Shown: positions 34,988 to 43,019 of the stretch, piece by piece
Layout of the letters: the number at the start of each line of letters is the position of its first letter
Numbering within the stretch: position 1 is the first letter of the stretch
From: Flavobacterium notoginsengisoli
GTDB taxonomy: Bacteria > Bacteroidota > Bacteroidia > Flavobacteriales > Flavobacteriaceae
DNA: 64,000 bases
Direction: 5' to 3'
NCBI RefSeq assembly: GCF_014207905.1
Contig: NZ_JACHLB010000001.1
Coordinates: forward strand, 558,001 to 622,000
Made by a program: the position numbers and the translations under genes
The notes under the pieces: model-generated
What the model saw: only the letters and a program-made list of their open reading frames with translations
Databases searched by the model: none
Told to the model about the DNA's origin: nothing

Positions 34988-35043
34988 CTTGAGGTCACAA
35001 ATTGTGACTTCAAGTTTTCAAGGTCGCAAATTGTGACCTTGAA
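34988..35043. repeat. Two tandem palindromes related to the one inside the ORF6N gene
   Basis: CTTGAGGTCACAAATTGTGAC... (34988-35014) and TTCAAGGTCGCAAATTGTGAC... (35017-35043), each near-palindromic with the core AGGT-CACAA-ATTGTGACCT. They lie downstream of the ORF6N stop and about 100 bp upstream of the wecB -7 box, so they could be operators, terminators or mobile palindromes. Confidence 0.75.
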
Positions 35044-35054
35044 CATTTATAAAT

Positions 35055-35585
35055 TTATTTTTTATAGCCAATCTTAACTCTTTCAGATTCGTTTTCTTTT
35101 TTCTCAGTCAATTCATCTAAATAAGAAAAAACCAACTCAATATTTTTATCATGATTTTCTAACTTCTTTTGAATCTGAAGTATATCAACTTTAATTTCTG
35201 TTGTGTCCAAAAGCATTTGTCTCACTTTCGTGAAAATCCTCATAATTTGAATATTAGTTTGAATGGCTTTGTCGCTTTTTAGCACGCTTGAAAGCATTAA
35301 AATTCCATGTTCTGTAAAGACATAAGGAAGATATTTTAAGTTTGAACCTCTACCATTCTTCAAGGTCACAATTTGTGACCTTGAAGAATCATATTCTACT
35401 TTAGTAAGTTCAAACATAAAATCATCGGGAAATCTTGATAAATTTCTTTTAACAGCTTGTTTTAATACTTTGGTCTCTATCCCATAAAGTAATGCCAAAT
35501 CGCCATCAAGCATTACTTTTTGACCACGGATAAAATATATTTTATTAGAAATTGTTTCTTCAGAAAGCAAAGAATGACTGTCCAT
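35055..35585 (-). CDS. ORF6N domain protein (phage antirepressor/KilA-N type)
   Basis: A 176-residue protein with the ORF6N domain in the first ~100 residues: YFIRGQKVMLDGDLALLYGIETKVLKQAVKRNLSRFPDDFMFELT, followed by YLPYVFTEHGILMLSSVLKSDKAIQTNIQIMRIF, and a C-terminal helical region ending KIGYKK. ORF6N domains occur in phage antirepressors and in chromosomal DNA-binding proteins of Bacteroidota; many appear to be stray copies. It sits alone inside the polysaccharide cluster, with a TACATTTG -7 box upstream. A perfect 35-bp palindrome spans codons for SSRSQIVTLKN. Confidence 0.9.
   Translation of the reverse strand: MDSHSLLSEETISNKIYFIRGQKVMLDGDLALLYGIETKVLKQAVKRNLSRFPDDFMFELTKVEYDSSRSQIVTLKNGRGSNLKYLPYVFTEHGILMLSSVLKSDKAIQTNIQIMRIFTKVRQMLLDTTEIKVDILQIQKKLENHDKNIELVFSYLDELTEKKENESERVKIGYKK
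35355..35389. repeat. Perfect 35-bp palindrome within the ORF6N coding sequence
   Basis: Arms of 17 bp (35355-35371 and 35373-35389, starting ATTCTTCAAGGTCACAA) are exact reverse complements around a single central T. The segment encodes SSRSQIVTLKN. Shares its core with the palindromes at 34988-35043. Confidence 0.9.
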
Positions 35586-35604
35586 AAGTTTTTATTAAAA
35601 AAAA

Positions 35605-35612
35605 CAAATGTA
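35605..35612 (-). promoter_or_regulatory. -7 promoter box of the ORF6N gene
   Basis: TACATTTG on the minus strand fits TAnnTTTG, 19 bp upstream of the ATG at 35585. Confidence 0.55.
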
Positions 35613-35621
35613 AGATTTTAT

Positions 35622-36932
35622 CTATAAATTAGATTGAAACTGTTTTAATTTTCCTCGATTGCTTCTTTCTAAAACAGATTTTCGGGTAAAAGTGAAGTTT
35701 AAATTGGGTTCTAAATATAAATCAATGGCTCCTTTTATTTTTTGAATTTGTTCTGAAACTAATGCTGCATCAGCTACATACTCGATTTCAAAAGCATCTA
35801 TTTTAGTTTGTTTGATAATGAATTCTTTTACATTTCCATCGTCTTCAATTATGCTTTTGGTTACATAATAGAAAGTCAAACCTGGCGATTTTTTTCCGCT
35901 TGGAAGAATTGCAACATCATTGGTTCTGCCAATTAACTTTTTTAAGATTGGTTTTTTTGGGGTGCTTTTTTCATCTAAAATTCCAATATCGCCAATTTCA
36001 TATCTAATAAAAGGATGAGCTTTGTTGAAAAGAGAAGTAATCACAATTTTTCCTTCCGTTCCATGTGGAACAAGATTATTGTTTTCGTCTAAAATCTCAA
36101 CAAAAAGGGTTTCTGAATTTATTTGCCATTCACCATCGGGGTTTTCAAAAGCAATTAAATCCAATTCAGATGCACCATATTCGCGGATAATTGGAATTCC
36201 GAATTGTTTTTCCAGCAATTTTTTATCCGATTCAAAAAGCATTTCTGAAGTAACAAAACAGGCTTTTAATGTCGGACAAACTTTGTTTAGAATGATATTG
36301 TTATTTTCTAAATATTTAGCAAATAAAACAATCGAGCTTGTATATCCGTTGATATAATCAAATTTTTTGGTTTTGAATTTCTGCAGAAACTTATCTAAAA
36401 TTTCGTCAGACAAATCAAAAACCGGAAAACGAAAACGACGCGTTAGAAAATCTTTAAAACGTTCTTTTTGATAGCCAATAAAATCTAAAGGAATGCCATA
36501 AAAACGCGCTTGAAAAGAATGGTTAAAATCAATTCGGAACCATCCAAAACGCATAATAATAGAAGACCAAGTCAAGGCATGTGCATATTTATCTTTTGCA
36601 AAAACAAAAGGTGTTCCGCTTGATCCAGATGTTTTGTTGAGGTAAATATTTTTTTTAGAATAGTCTTTTGAAAGTCTTTCTTCAAGAGGTTTTTGAAGAT
36701 TTTGTTTGGTTAAAATCGGAAGATTTTCCCAATTTTCAGCTGTTGCATTTCCAGCTAATTCTGAATAAAAAAGATTGTTTTTAAGATGAAAATCAACGAT
36801 TTCCTTCTTTTTATTTTCAAGAAATAAGGAATATTCTTCTTCAGAAAAATGAACAATTTTATCCAATTCGACTTTTGCTTTCTTTATCGGAAAACCATTT
36901 AATTTGAGCGAAAGATCAAAAAGACGAATCAT
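35622..36932 (-). CDS. CapK/PaaK-like adenylate-forming enzyme (phenylacetate-CoA ligase family)
   Basis: A 436-residue member of the phenylacetate-CoA ligase/CapK family. The nucleotide-binding motif is LNKTSGSSGTPFVFAK (about 101-116), with IREYGASELDLIAF and the C-terminal PFIRYEIGDIGIL and LKKLIGRTNDVAILPSGKK adenylate-forming motifs. CapK-type relatives are common in capsule and lipopolysaccharide loci, where they are presumed to activate an acyl substituent; true phenylacetate metabolism is unlikely as no paa genes for it are present. A -7 box lies 20 bp upstream. Confidence 0.85.
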   Translation of the reverse strand: MIRLFDLSLKLNGFPIKKAKVELDKIVHFSEEEYSLFLENKKKEIVDFHLKNNLFYSELAGNATAENWENLPILTKQNLQKPLEERLSKDYSKKNIYLNKTSGSSGTPFVFAKDKYAHALTWSSIIMRFGWFRIDFNHSFQARFYGIPLDFIGYQKERFKDFLTRRFRFPVFDLSDEILDKFLQKFKTKKFDYINGYTSSIVLFAKYLENNNIILNKVCPTLKACFVTSEMLFESDKKLLEKQFGIPIIREYGASELDLIAFENPDGEWQINSETLFVEILDENNNLVPHGTEGKIVITSLFNKAHPFIRYEIGDIGILDEKSTPKKPILKKLIGRTNDVAILPSGKKSPGLTFYYVTKSIIEDDGNVKEFIIKQTKIDAFEIEYVADAALVSEQIQKIKGAIDLYLEPNLNFTFTRKSVLERSNRGKLKQFQSNL

Positions 36933-36951
36933 TTTTCGGGATAATTTTCAT

Positions 36952-36959
36952 CAAAAATA
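36952..36959 (-). promoter_or_regulatory. -7 promoter box of the CapK-like gene
   Basis: TATTTTTG on the minus strand fits TAnnTTTG, 20 bp upstream of the ATG. Confidence 0.5.
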
Positions 36960-37034
36960 ATGTTTAGGATTTACTAACAGTGCAGAACCAACAATTTTTT
37001 GAAGATTAAATTATTTTTTACGTACAAAAGCAAG

Positions 37035-37042
37035 TATTTTTG
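37035..37042 (+). promoter_or_regulatory. -7 promoter box of purD
   Basis: TATTTTTG fits TAnnTTTG. It lies downstream of the TTG at 36999 that opens the longest frame, so the ATG at 37068 is the real purD start. Confidence 0.6.
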
Positions 37043-37067
37043 CACCACAACTAAATACAACAACACC

Positions 37068-38342
37068 ATGACAATTTTATTATTGGGATCAGGCGGAAGG
37101 GAGCATGCATTTGCATGGAAAATGACTCAAAGTCCGCTTTGCGAAAAACTTTTTGTAGTGCCTGGAAATGCGGGAACTGCTGCAATTGCTGAAAACGTTG
37201 CAATATCTGCAACAGATTTTGAAGCTGTAAAAGCATTAGTGCTTAAAGAAAATATAAGTTTAGTAGTCGTAGGACCAGAAGATCCATTGGTAAAAGGTAT
37301 TTACGATTATTTTAAAAACGACGAAAGTTTAAAAGATATTCCAGTAATTGGGCCATCTCAATTAGGTGCTCAATTAGAAGGAAGTAAAGAATTTGCCAAA
37401 GAATTCTTGATGAAACATAATATTCCGACTGCGGCTTATGACAGTTTTACTGCTGAAACAGTTGAAGAAGGATGTAAATTTCTAGAAACTTTACAGTCAC
37501 CCTACGTTTTAAAAGCAGACGGATTAGCAGCTGGAAAAGGAGTTTTGATTATTCAGGATCTTGAAGAAGCAAAAACAGAATTACGCAATATGCTAGTTCA
37601 TGCAAAATTTGGAACAGCAAGTGCAAAAGTGGTAATCGAAGAATTTTTGGACGGAATCGAATTAAGCTGTTTCGTTTTAACTGACGGAAAAAGCTATAAA
37701 ATTCTTCCAACGGCAAAAGATTACAAAAGAATTGGTGAAGGAGATACAGGTTTAAATACAGGCGGAATGGGAGCAGTTTCTCCAGTTCCTTATGTTGATG
37801 CGGTTTTGATGGAAAAAATTGAAACTCGTATTGTAAAACCAACTATTGAAGGTTTCCAAAAAGACGGAATCGAATACAAAGGTTTTGTATTTATTGGTTT
37901 AATCAATGTAAAAGGAGAACCAATTGTTATTGAATACAATGTGAGAATGGGAGATCCAGAAACTGAAGTTGTGGTTCCGAGATTAAAATCAGATTTAGTT
38001 GAGCTGTTTTTGTCTGTTGCAGATCAGAAATTAGGAGACTTTAATTTAGAAGTTGATCCAAGAAGTGCTACAACAGTAATGGTTGTTTCTGGCGGATATC
38101 CTGAAGATTTCGAAAAAGGAAAAGTAATTTCTGGTTTAGAAAATATAACAGATTCGATTGTTTTTCACGCAGGAACAAAATTAGACAACGGAAATGTCGT
38201 TACTAATGGAGGACGTGTAATTGCTATTACTTCTTACGGAGATAATTTCCAAGAGGCCGTAAAAAAATCTTATCAAAACATAGATAAACTAAGCTTTGAT
38301 AAGATGTATTTTAGAAAAGATATCGGCTTCGATTTAATTTAA
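37068..38342 (+). CDS. purD: Phosphoribosylamine--glycine ligase
   Basis: A 424-residue ATP-grasp enzyme that joins phosphoribosylamine and glycine to form GAR in purine synthesis. The start MTILLLGSGGREHAFAWK, the nucleotide part VLKADGLAAGKGVLI, and the ATP-grasp signature TGGMGAVSPVPY and EYNVRMGDPETEVVVPRL are all conserved. An upstream TTG at 36999 would add 23 residues but the -7 box lies between, so ATG 37068 is chosen. A terminator follows, overlapping the next gene's end. Other pur genes are not adjacent. Confidence 0.97.
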   Translation: MTILLLGSGGREHAFAWKMTQSPLCEKLFVVPGNAGTAAIAENVAISATDFEAVKALVLKENISLVVVGPEDPLVKGIYDYFKNDESLKDIPVIGPSQLGAQLEGSKEFAKEFLMKHNIPTAAYDSFTAETVEEGCKFLETLQSPYVLKADGLAAGKGVLIIQDLEEAKTELRNMLVHAKFGTASAKVVIEEFLDGIELSCFVLTDGKSYKILPTAKDYKRIGEGDTGLNTGGMGAVSPVPYVDAVLMEKIETRIVKPTIEGFQKDGIEYKGFVFIGLINVKGEPIVIEYNVRMGDPETEVVVPRLKSDLVELFLSVADQKLGDFNLEVDPRSATTVMVVSGGYPEDFEKGKVISGLENITDSIVFHAGTKLDNGNVVTNGGRVIAITSYGDNFQEAVKKSYQNIDKLSFDKMYFRKDIGFDLI

Positions 38343-38353
38343 AAAGTAAATAG

Positions 38354-38386
38354 ACCAACCCTTTTAATTAAGGGTTTGGTTTTTTA
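38354..38386. terminator. Terminator between purD and the DUF6341 gene
   Basis: ACCAACCCTT and AAGGGTTTGGT pair around TTAATT, followed by a T run on the plus strand; it touches the stop codon of the convergent small gene. Confidence 0.8.
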
Positions 38387-38614
38387 TTTTAAAAATGAAT
38401 GAGCTGTAGTATCTTGGTTTTCTGTTCCAGCGTCATCAAAAATGCGTAATTGTTTGATCCAATAAACGATTGCACATGAACAAATGATCATGAAAATCCA
38501 GTTAATAGTGTTTGCACCAAACCATGTAATTAATTCCAAACGACGTAAAAAGTCAAGAGGAGCAAACAAAATGTTAACGAATAAGTATTGAATTCCTTCG
38601 AAAAAAGCTTTCAT
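38384..38614 (-). CDS. Small membrane protein, DUF6341-like
   Basis: A 76-residue protein MKAFFEGIQYLFVNILFAPL with two hydrophobic segments (about 8-26 and 36-54, INWIFMIICSCAIVYWI) and a polar tail. It matches a Flavobacteriia family I recall as DUF6341, usually found next to purD, a DUF6427 protein and upp, as here. Inner-membrane location is inferred. Function unknown. Confidence 0.75.
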   Translation of the reverse strand: MKAFFEGIQYLFVNILFAPLDFLRRLELITWFGANTINWIFMIICSCAIVYWIKQLRIFDDAGTENQDTTAHSFLK

Positions 38615-38755
38615 AATTTAAAAAATTATATGTTATTTATTGTTGTGTAATGCTTTGAAGATAAAATTCGGTTAATTGAATCTTTTTTCAACTTGTTCCG
38701 TTTTTCCTTTTAAACAAGTATTATCTTTACAATCACAAAAGTATAAAATATCCTT

Positions 38756-39685
38756 ATGATAACAAGTGTTTTTAAAAAATCTACGCCATTAAATTATTCA
38801 TTGGTTGTAATTTTAATACTGGTTTTCTTTTTTATGTTCCAAATTAAAGACCCTTCTTGGGTTAGCTCTTATTTTTTGGCATTTCAAAAAGTGAGTTTGT
38901 TATGCTTTATTTTGGCTTCTTTTTTTATGATTAATTTTATCGTAAAAAAGAACGGTCTCAGTAAAGACAACGGATACGCAATACTTTTCTACTTATTATT
39001 TCTTTTATTTTTTCCGACAATATTTAATAATGCAAATGTTGTTTATGCCAATTTCTTTATTTTATTGGCACTTCGACGATTAGTTTCGTTACAATCGCTA
39101 AAAGCTTCAAAAGAAAAAATTTTTGATGCAGCATTTTGGATTTTTGTAGCTTCTTTATTTCAATTTTGGAGTATTTTATTCTTGATATTGGTTTACATCT
39201 CTATTATTTTTCACGTTTCGCGCGATTATAGAAACTGGGTTTTGCCATTTATAGCATTTTTTGCAGTCGCAATTCTATTTTATATGACTTCGTTGATTTT
39301 TAATATTGATGTCGTAGCTTTTTTTAATGAAAGAGCTGTACTCGATTTTAAAATTGATTATTTTAAGAATAATTATGAAAATGCGGCGCTTTCGATATAT
39401 ACCGCAATAACGTTGTTTTTTGTCACTTCTATGTTGATGACGTTGTCAAATAGACCGCAAATTGTTCATTCATCGTATAAAAAAATAGTAGCTTACTTTT
39501 TTATAGCTGTTTTGGTTTTCCTTATTTCACCAAACAAAAGCAATGATTTATTGTTATTTAGCATTGCGCCTTTAACTATTATGGCGGCAAGTCATGTAGA
39601 ATATATGCAACAAAAACTCAACAACGAAATTGTATATTACGTATTGATTGTGTGTAGTTTATTTACTTTTTTCTCGCAATTATAA
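38756..39685 (+). CDS. DUF6427-like integral membrane protein
   Basis: A 309-residue protein with about eight to nine hydrophobic segments (first FKKSTPLNYSLVVILILVFFF, last YYVLIVCSLFTFFSQL) and few charged loops. It matches the Flavobacteriia family I recall as DUF6427, conserved beside upp. No catalytic motif is recognised. It is convergent with upp and overlaps its end by 6 bp. A weak -7-like element (TATCTTTA) lies upstream. Confidence 0.75.
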   Translation: MITSVFKKSTPLNYSLVVILILVFFFMFQIKDPSWVSSYFLAFQKVSLLCFILASFFMINFIVKKNGLSKDNGYAILFYLLFLLFFPTIFNNANVVYANFFILLALRRLVSLQSLKASKEKIFDAAFWIFVASLFQFWSILFLILVYISIIFHVSRDYRNWVLPFIAFFAVAILFYMTSLIFNIDVVAFFNERAVLDFKIDYFKNNYENAALSIYTAITLFFVTSMLMTLSNRPQIVHSSYKKIVAYFFIAVLVFLISPNKSNDLLLFSIAPLTIMAASHVEYMQQKLNNEIVYYVLIVCSLFTFFSQL

Positions 39686-40333
39686 TTTGCTTCCGTAAGC
39701 CAAATCTCCAGCGTCGCCAAGACCAGGAACAATATAGTTTTTTTCATTTAGTTTTTCGTCTAAAGAAGCAATCCACAAATGGCAATTTTCTGGAAGATGT
39801 TCCTCTAAGTGTGCTACACCTTCTGGAGCAGCTATAACCACAACAATGTGAAATTCTGCTGGAGTTGCATTCTCTACCAGTTTTTTATGAACAGCAACTA
39901 TAGACTGCCCAGTTGCTAACATCGGATCAAGAAGTAAAACCGTTTTATTGTTTAAATCTGAAATGGCTTGATATTCCACTAAAATTTCAAATTCATCATC
40001 ATTGTTTGGATGATGTCTGCAAGCTGAAACAAAGCTATTTTCTGCGTGGTCAAAATAATTTAGAAAACCATTATGAAGTGGCAAACCGGCTCTTAAAATT
40101 GGGCATAAAACCAAATCGGTTTCTATTTGTGTAGTTTTTTTAATACCAAGCGGAGTTGTAATCTCAACCTCTTTATAAGGTAATATTTTGCTTAATTCGT
40201 AAGCCATGATTTCTCCAATGCGTTCAATATTTCTTCTAAAACGCATACTATCATTTTGAACATTGACATTTCTGATTTGCCCTAAGAAATGATTTAAAAC
40301 GCTATTTTTTTCAGATATATAATGAATTTTCAT
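39680..40333 (-). CDS. upp: Uracil phosphoribosyltransferase
   Basis: A 217-residue salvage enzyme converting uracil and PRPP to UMP. The PRPP-binding loop is LLLDPMLATGQSIVAVHKK (about 133-151) and the uracil-binding C-terminus is YIVPGLGDAGDLAYGSKL; VLCPILRAGLPLHNGF is also typical. Length matches the family. Its last codons overlap those of the convergent DUF6427 gene. Confidence 0.96.
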   Translation of the reverse strand: MKIHYISEKNSVLNHFLGQIRNVNVQNDSMRFRRNIERIGEIMAYELSKILPYKEVEITTPLGIKKTTQIETDLVLCPILRAGLPLHNGFLNYFDHAENSFVSACRHHPNNDDEFEILVEYQAISDLNNKTVLLLDPMLATGQSIVAVHKKLVENATPAEFHIVVVIAAPEGVAHLEEHLPENCHLWIASLDEKLNEKNYIVPGLGDAGDLAYGSKL

Positions 40334-40415
40334 GATGAAATATTAATTTATTAACGGATAAAGTTTAGAAAACGAAAAATAATTGCTTTTTTTCGTAGCA
40401 TAAAAGTATAAAAAG

Positions 40416-40423
40416 TATCTTTG
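40416..40423 (+). promoter_or_regulatory. -7 promoter box of the DUF4254-GT9 operon
   Basis: TATCTTTG fits TAnnTTTG, 21 bp before the ATG at 40445. Confidence 0.6.
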
Positions 40424-40444
40424 TAACTCTAAAAAAATAAATAC

Positions 40445-41050
40445 ATGTTTTCAAAATTAGCATATTCTGTTTTCGAGCAAAGTATAAAAGATTATCATCA
40501 ATTTGATAATGTTGACCAGCCGATTAATAATCCTTATCCAAAAGATAAGTTCGAGCATTTGTTATATCTAAAAAATTGGATTGATACCGTTCAATGGCAT
40601 TTTGAGGATATTATCCGTGATCCACAAATTGATCCAGTTGCAGCTTTAACTTTAAAAAGAAGAATTGATGCATCAAATCAGGAGCGTACAGATATGGTAG
40701 AATATATCGATAGCTACTTTTTACAAAAATACAGCAACATTAAAGCTAAAGATGGAGCAAAAATCAATTCTGAAAGCCCTGCTTGGGCATTTGATAGATT
40801 GTCTATTTTGGCTTTAAAAATTTATCATATGCACGAAGAAGCAACTCGTCCAGAGGCTTCTCAAGAACACAGAGATAAATGTCAGGAAAAATTAAATGTG
40901 CTTTTAGAACAAAGAACAGATTTATCTACAGCAATTGAAGAATTATTGACAGATATCGAAAATGGAGATAAATTCATGAAAGTGTACAAACAAATGAAAA
41001 TGTACAATGATGATGAATTGAATCCAGTTTTATATCAAAATAAAAAATAA
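40445..41050 (+). CDS. DUF4254 domain protein
   Basis: A 201-residue, mostly helical cytoplasmic protein of the DUF4254 family, with LLYLKNWIDTVQWHFEDIIRDPQIDP and the conserved RRIDASNQERTDMVEYIDSYF stretch. Family members are encoded next to a family 9 glycosyltransferase, as here, where the stop and next start are one base apart. A shared role in lipopolysaccharide synthesis is therefore likely, but biochemistry is unknown. Confidence 0.88.
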   Translation: MFSKLAYSVFEQSIKDYHQFDNVDQPINNPYPKDKFEHLLYLKNWIDTVQWHFEDIIRDPQIDPVAALTLKRRIDASNQERTDMVEYIDSYFLQKYSNIKAKDGAKINSESPAWAFDRLSILALKIYHMHEEATRPEASQEHRDKCQEKLNVLLEQRTDLSTAIEELLTDIENGDKFMKVYKQMKMYNDDELNPVLYQNKK

Positions 41051-41051
41051 T

Positions 41052-42104
41052 TTGGCAGAGTTGTCCAACAACAAAATCAAACATATAGCCGTCATGAGAC
41101 TATCCGCAATGGGAGATGTCGCCATGACGGTTCCTGTTTTACGAGCTTTTGTAAAACAATATCCTGAGGTAAAATTGACTATTATTTCACGTCCGTTTTT
41201 CAAACCTTTTTTTGATGGGATTCCGAATCTGGAATTTTTTGCTTTTGATGAAAAAGAAAGATACAAAGGTTTCTTAGGGCTTTTGCGTTTGTTTCAAGAT
41301 GTAAAAAAGCTTAAAATCGATGCTTTTGCAGATCTTCATAATGTTTTACGATCTAAGGTTGTGAGTTTGCTTTTCGCTTTAAGCGGAAAAAAAAGAGCCA
41401 CTGTTGATAAAGGTCGAGAAGGAAAAAAAGAATTGACAAGAGCAGAAAATAAGATTTTCAAACAATTGCCAACCATGTTCGAACGACACGCAAAAGTGTT
41501 TACGGAACTTGGTTTTTCTTTAGATTTATCAAATCCTGTATTTCCAGAAAAAGCAGTTTTAAGTACTGATATTCTAGAAATTATAGGAAACCAAAATCAG
41601 AAATTAATTGGAATTGCGCCTTTTGCACAATACGATTCTAAAGTTTATCCTTTAGATTTAATGCAAGAAGTGATTGCAAAATTGGCTGAAAATCCTACTT
41701 ATAAAATTTTACTTTTTGGTGGAGGAAAAAAAGAAATCGAAATTTTAGATTCGCTTTCAAAGCCATTTGAAAATGTAATTAATATGGCTGGAAAAATTAA
41801 GTTTCAGCAAGAATTACAGTTAATCAGCAATCTTGATGTTATGCTTTCTATGGATTCTGGAAATGCTCATATTGCTGCAATGTTGGGAATAAAAGTGGTT
41901 ACACTATGGGGAGCAACGCATCCTTACGCTGGATTTTTACCTTTCAATCAAAGTTTAGAAAATGCTTTAACATCTGATAGAAATAAATACCCGAAATTGC
42001 CAACTTCTGTTTATGGAAATAAAATTGTAGAAGGTTATGAAGATGCTATGAGAACAATTTTACCACAACAGGTTTTTGATAAAGTTGTAGAACAGCTTTC
42101 ATAA
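41052..42104 (+). CDS. Family 9 glycosyltransferase (ADP-heptose:LPS heptosyltransferase-like)
   Basis: A GT9 protein of about 350 residues. The start IKHIAVMRLSAMGDVAMTVPVLRAF is the usual nucleotide-sugar glycosyltransferase opening, and LSMDSGNAHIAAMLGIKVVTLWGATHPYAGF is the C-terminal substrate-binding signature. It is expected to add a heptose or similar sugar to the LPS core in the inner membrane's cytoplasmic face. Possible starts are TTG 41052, TTG 41061 or ATG 41094; the first two keep the family N-terminus. The 1-bp gap indicates coupling with the DUF4254 gene. Confidence 0.9.
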   Translation: MAELSNNKIKHIAVMRLSAMGDVAMTVPVLRAFVKQYPEVKLTIISRPFFKPFFDGIPNLEFFAFDEKERYKGFLGLLRLFQDVKKLKIDAFADLHNVLRSKVVSLLFALSGKKRATVDKGREGKKELTRAENKIFKQLPTMFERHAKVFTELGFSLDLSNPVFPEKAVLSTDILEIIGNQNQKLIGIAPFAQYDSKVYPLDLMQEVIAKLAENPTYKILLFGGGKKEIEILDSLSKPFENVINMAGKIKFQQELQLISNLDVMLSMDSGNAHIAAMLGIKVVTLWGATHPYAGFLPFNQSLENALTSDRNKYPKLPTSVYGNKIVEGYEDAMRTILPQQVFDKVVEQLS

Positions 42105-42192
42105 AAGATTAAAAAAACTAAAACGGCAGTTACTTTTTTGCAAGCTTCGGAGAAGCAAAATATTTATAGCAAAAAATAAAATCTACAATATT

Positions 42193-42252
42193 AAAGCTCC
42201 AGCGGAGCGACATAAATTATAAAACTATGTCGCTCCGCTAGAGCTTTTTTCA
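42193..42252. repeat. Long intergenic hairpin, 22-bp arms with one mismatch
   Basis: AAAGCTCCAGCGGAGCGACATA (in parts 42193-42214) faces TATGTCGCTCCGCT... (42226-42247), mismatched at one position, followed by TTTTTT. May also serve as terminator of the GT9 gene. The flanks hold smaller motifs (GCTTCGGAGAAGC at about 42143 and ACCCCGCTGGGGT at about 42282). Confidence 0.85.
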
Positions 42253-42316
42253 TTTGTTTTATTGTGATTCTAAAAATATTTTACCCCGCTGGGGTCTTTG
42301 CTCATAAAAATGATTT

Positions 42317-42751
42317 TTAAGCAATATTGCTTCTTAATTCATATTTTTCATCAGAATCGAGAATAGAATATCCGATTGTTTTTTTTCTTTTTTTGTTAAC
42401 TATAATCGTAACAAAGTTATTTTTGTCTTCGGTTGATAATAAAATATGTTCAAACTTTTCTGTTGAGTCTCTGTAAATTTTGTAAACTAAGTCGTTGTCT
42501 TTTATTTTCTTAGATAAAACTTTAGCTGATTTAAGTTTGCTAACATAAGGCCAAATATTAAAAATATTTGAGTCGGTATCTTTTACTTCTACCATTTTAT
42601 CGCTTAGAGTCGAATTGTATTTTTCTCTTTCAAGTAACTTAGGGCCTTTTCTGTTTTTCATTTTTATAATAACGGCAAGAACGCATAGCGAAGCAGTTAC
42701 AACGAGCATAATAAATAGATAAAGATGAAAATGTTGTACGTGAGCTGTCAT
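42317..42751 (-). CDS. Hypothetical single-pass membrane protein
   Basis: A 144-residue protein with one N-terminal hydrophobic segment (about 11-31, LYLFIMLVVTASLCVLAVIIK) then a charged cytoplasmic or periplasmic domain with VYKIYRDSTEKFEHILLSTEDKNNFV, resembling a small beta-sheet domain, no recognised family. Its neighbours (GT9 gene and reductase gene) give no clear functional hint. The start ATG 42751 is inferred from the frame; no clear promoter is seen. Confidence 0.55.
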   Translation of the reverse strand: MTAHVQHFHLYLFIMLVVTASLCVLAVIIKMKNRKGPKLLEREKYNSTLSDKMVEVKDTDSNIFNIWPYVSKLKSAKVLSKKIKDNDLVYKIYRDSTEKFEHILLSTEDKNNFVTIIVNKKRKKTIGYSILDSDEKYELRSNIA

Positions 42752-42958
42752 GATATTTAATATTTAAATGTTTGACAAATTTGATTTATTCTACAAAAAT
42801 CTTCAAAAAGAATGAAGATTACGATTGTAATAATTTCTCTTCTAATATAATAAAAATTTGGCAATATTTTGACTTTATTTTGTTTTTATTGCAAAACAAA
42901 CAATGTTAAAAATCTTTTTGATTTTTATAAGAATTGTAAATACTTCGAAACAAAAAAA

Positions 42959-42997
42959 AATTCCAAATCCCAATTTTAAAGTTGGAATTTGGAATTT
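42959..42997 (-). terminator. Terminator of the reductase gene
   Basis: TTCCAAATCCCAA...TTGGAATTTGGAA hairpin with a T run on the minus strand, just after the stop at 43020. The rest of the 42752-43019 spacer is AT-rich with nothing else seen. Confidence 0.75.
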
Positions 42998-43019
42998 TAT
43001 ATTTTTTGAAATTTAGCGA

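Noticed and set aside
35055..35585. Prophage remnant
   Set aside because: ORF6N is the only phage-like feature; the flanks are polysaccharide genes, with no integrase, tail or lysis genes and no attachment sites seen.
24079..36932. A novel defence island
   Set aside because: All recognisable genes fit surface-polysaccharide synthesis; no nuclease, helicase, reverse transcriptase or toxin genes are present.
36999..37067. Extended purD start at TTG 36999
   Set aside because: The added residues are not conserved in the family and a -7 promoter box lies between that codon and ATG 37068.
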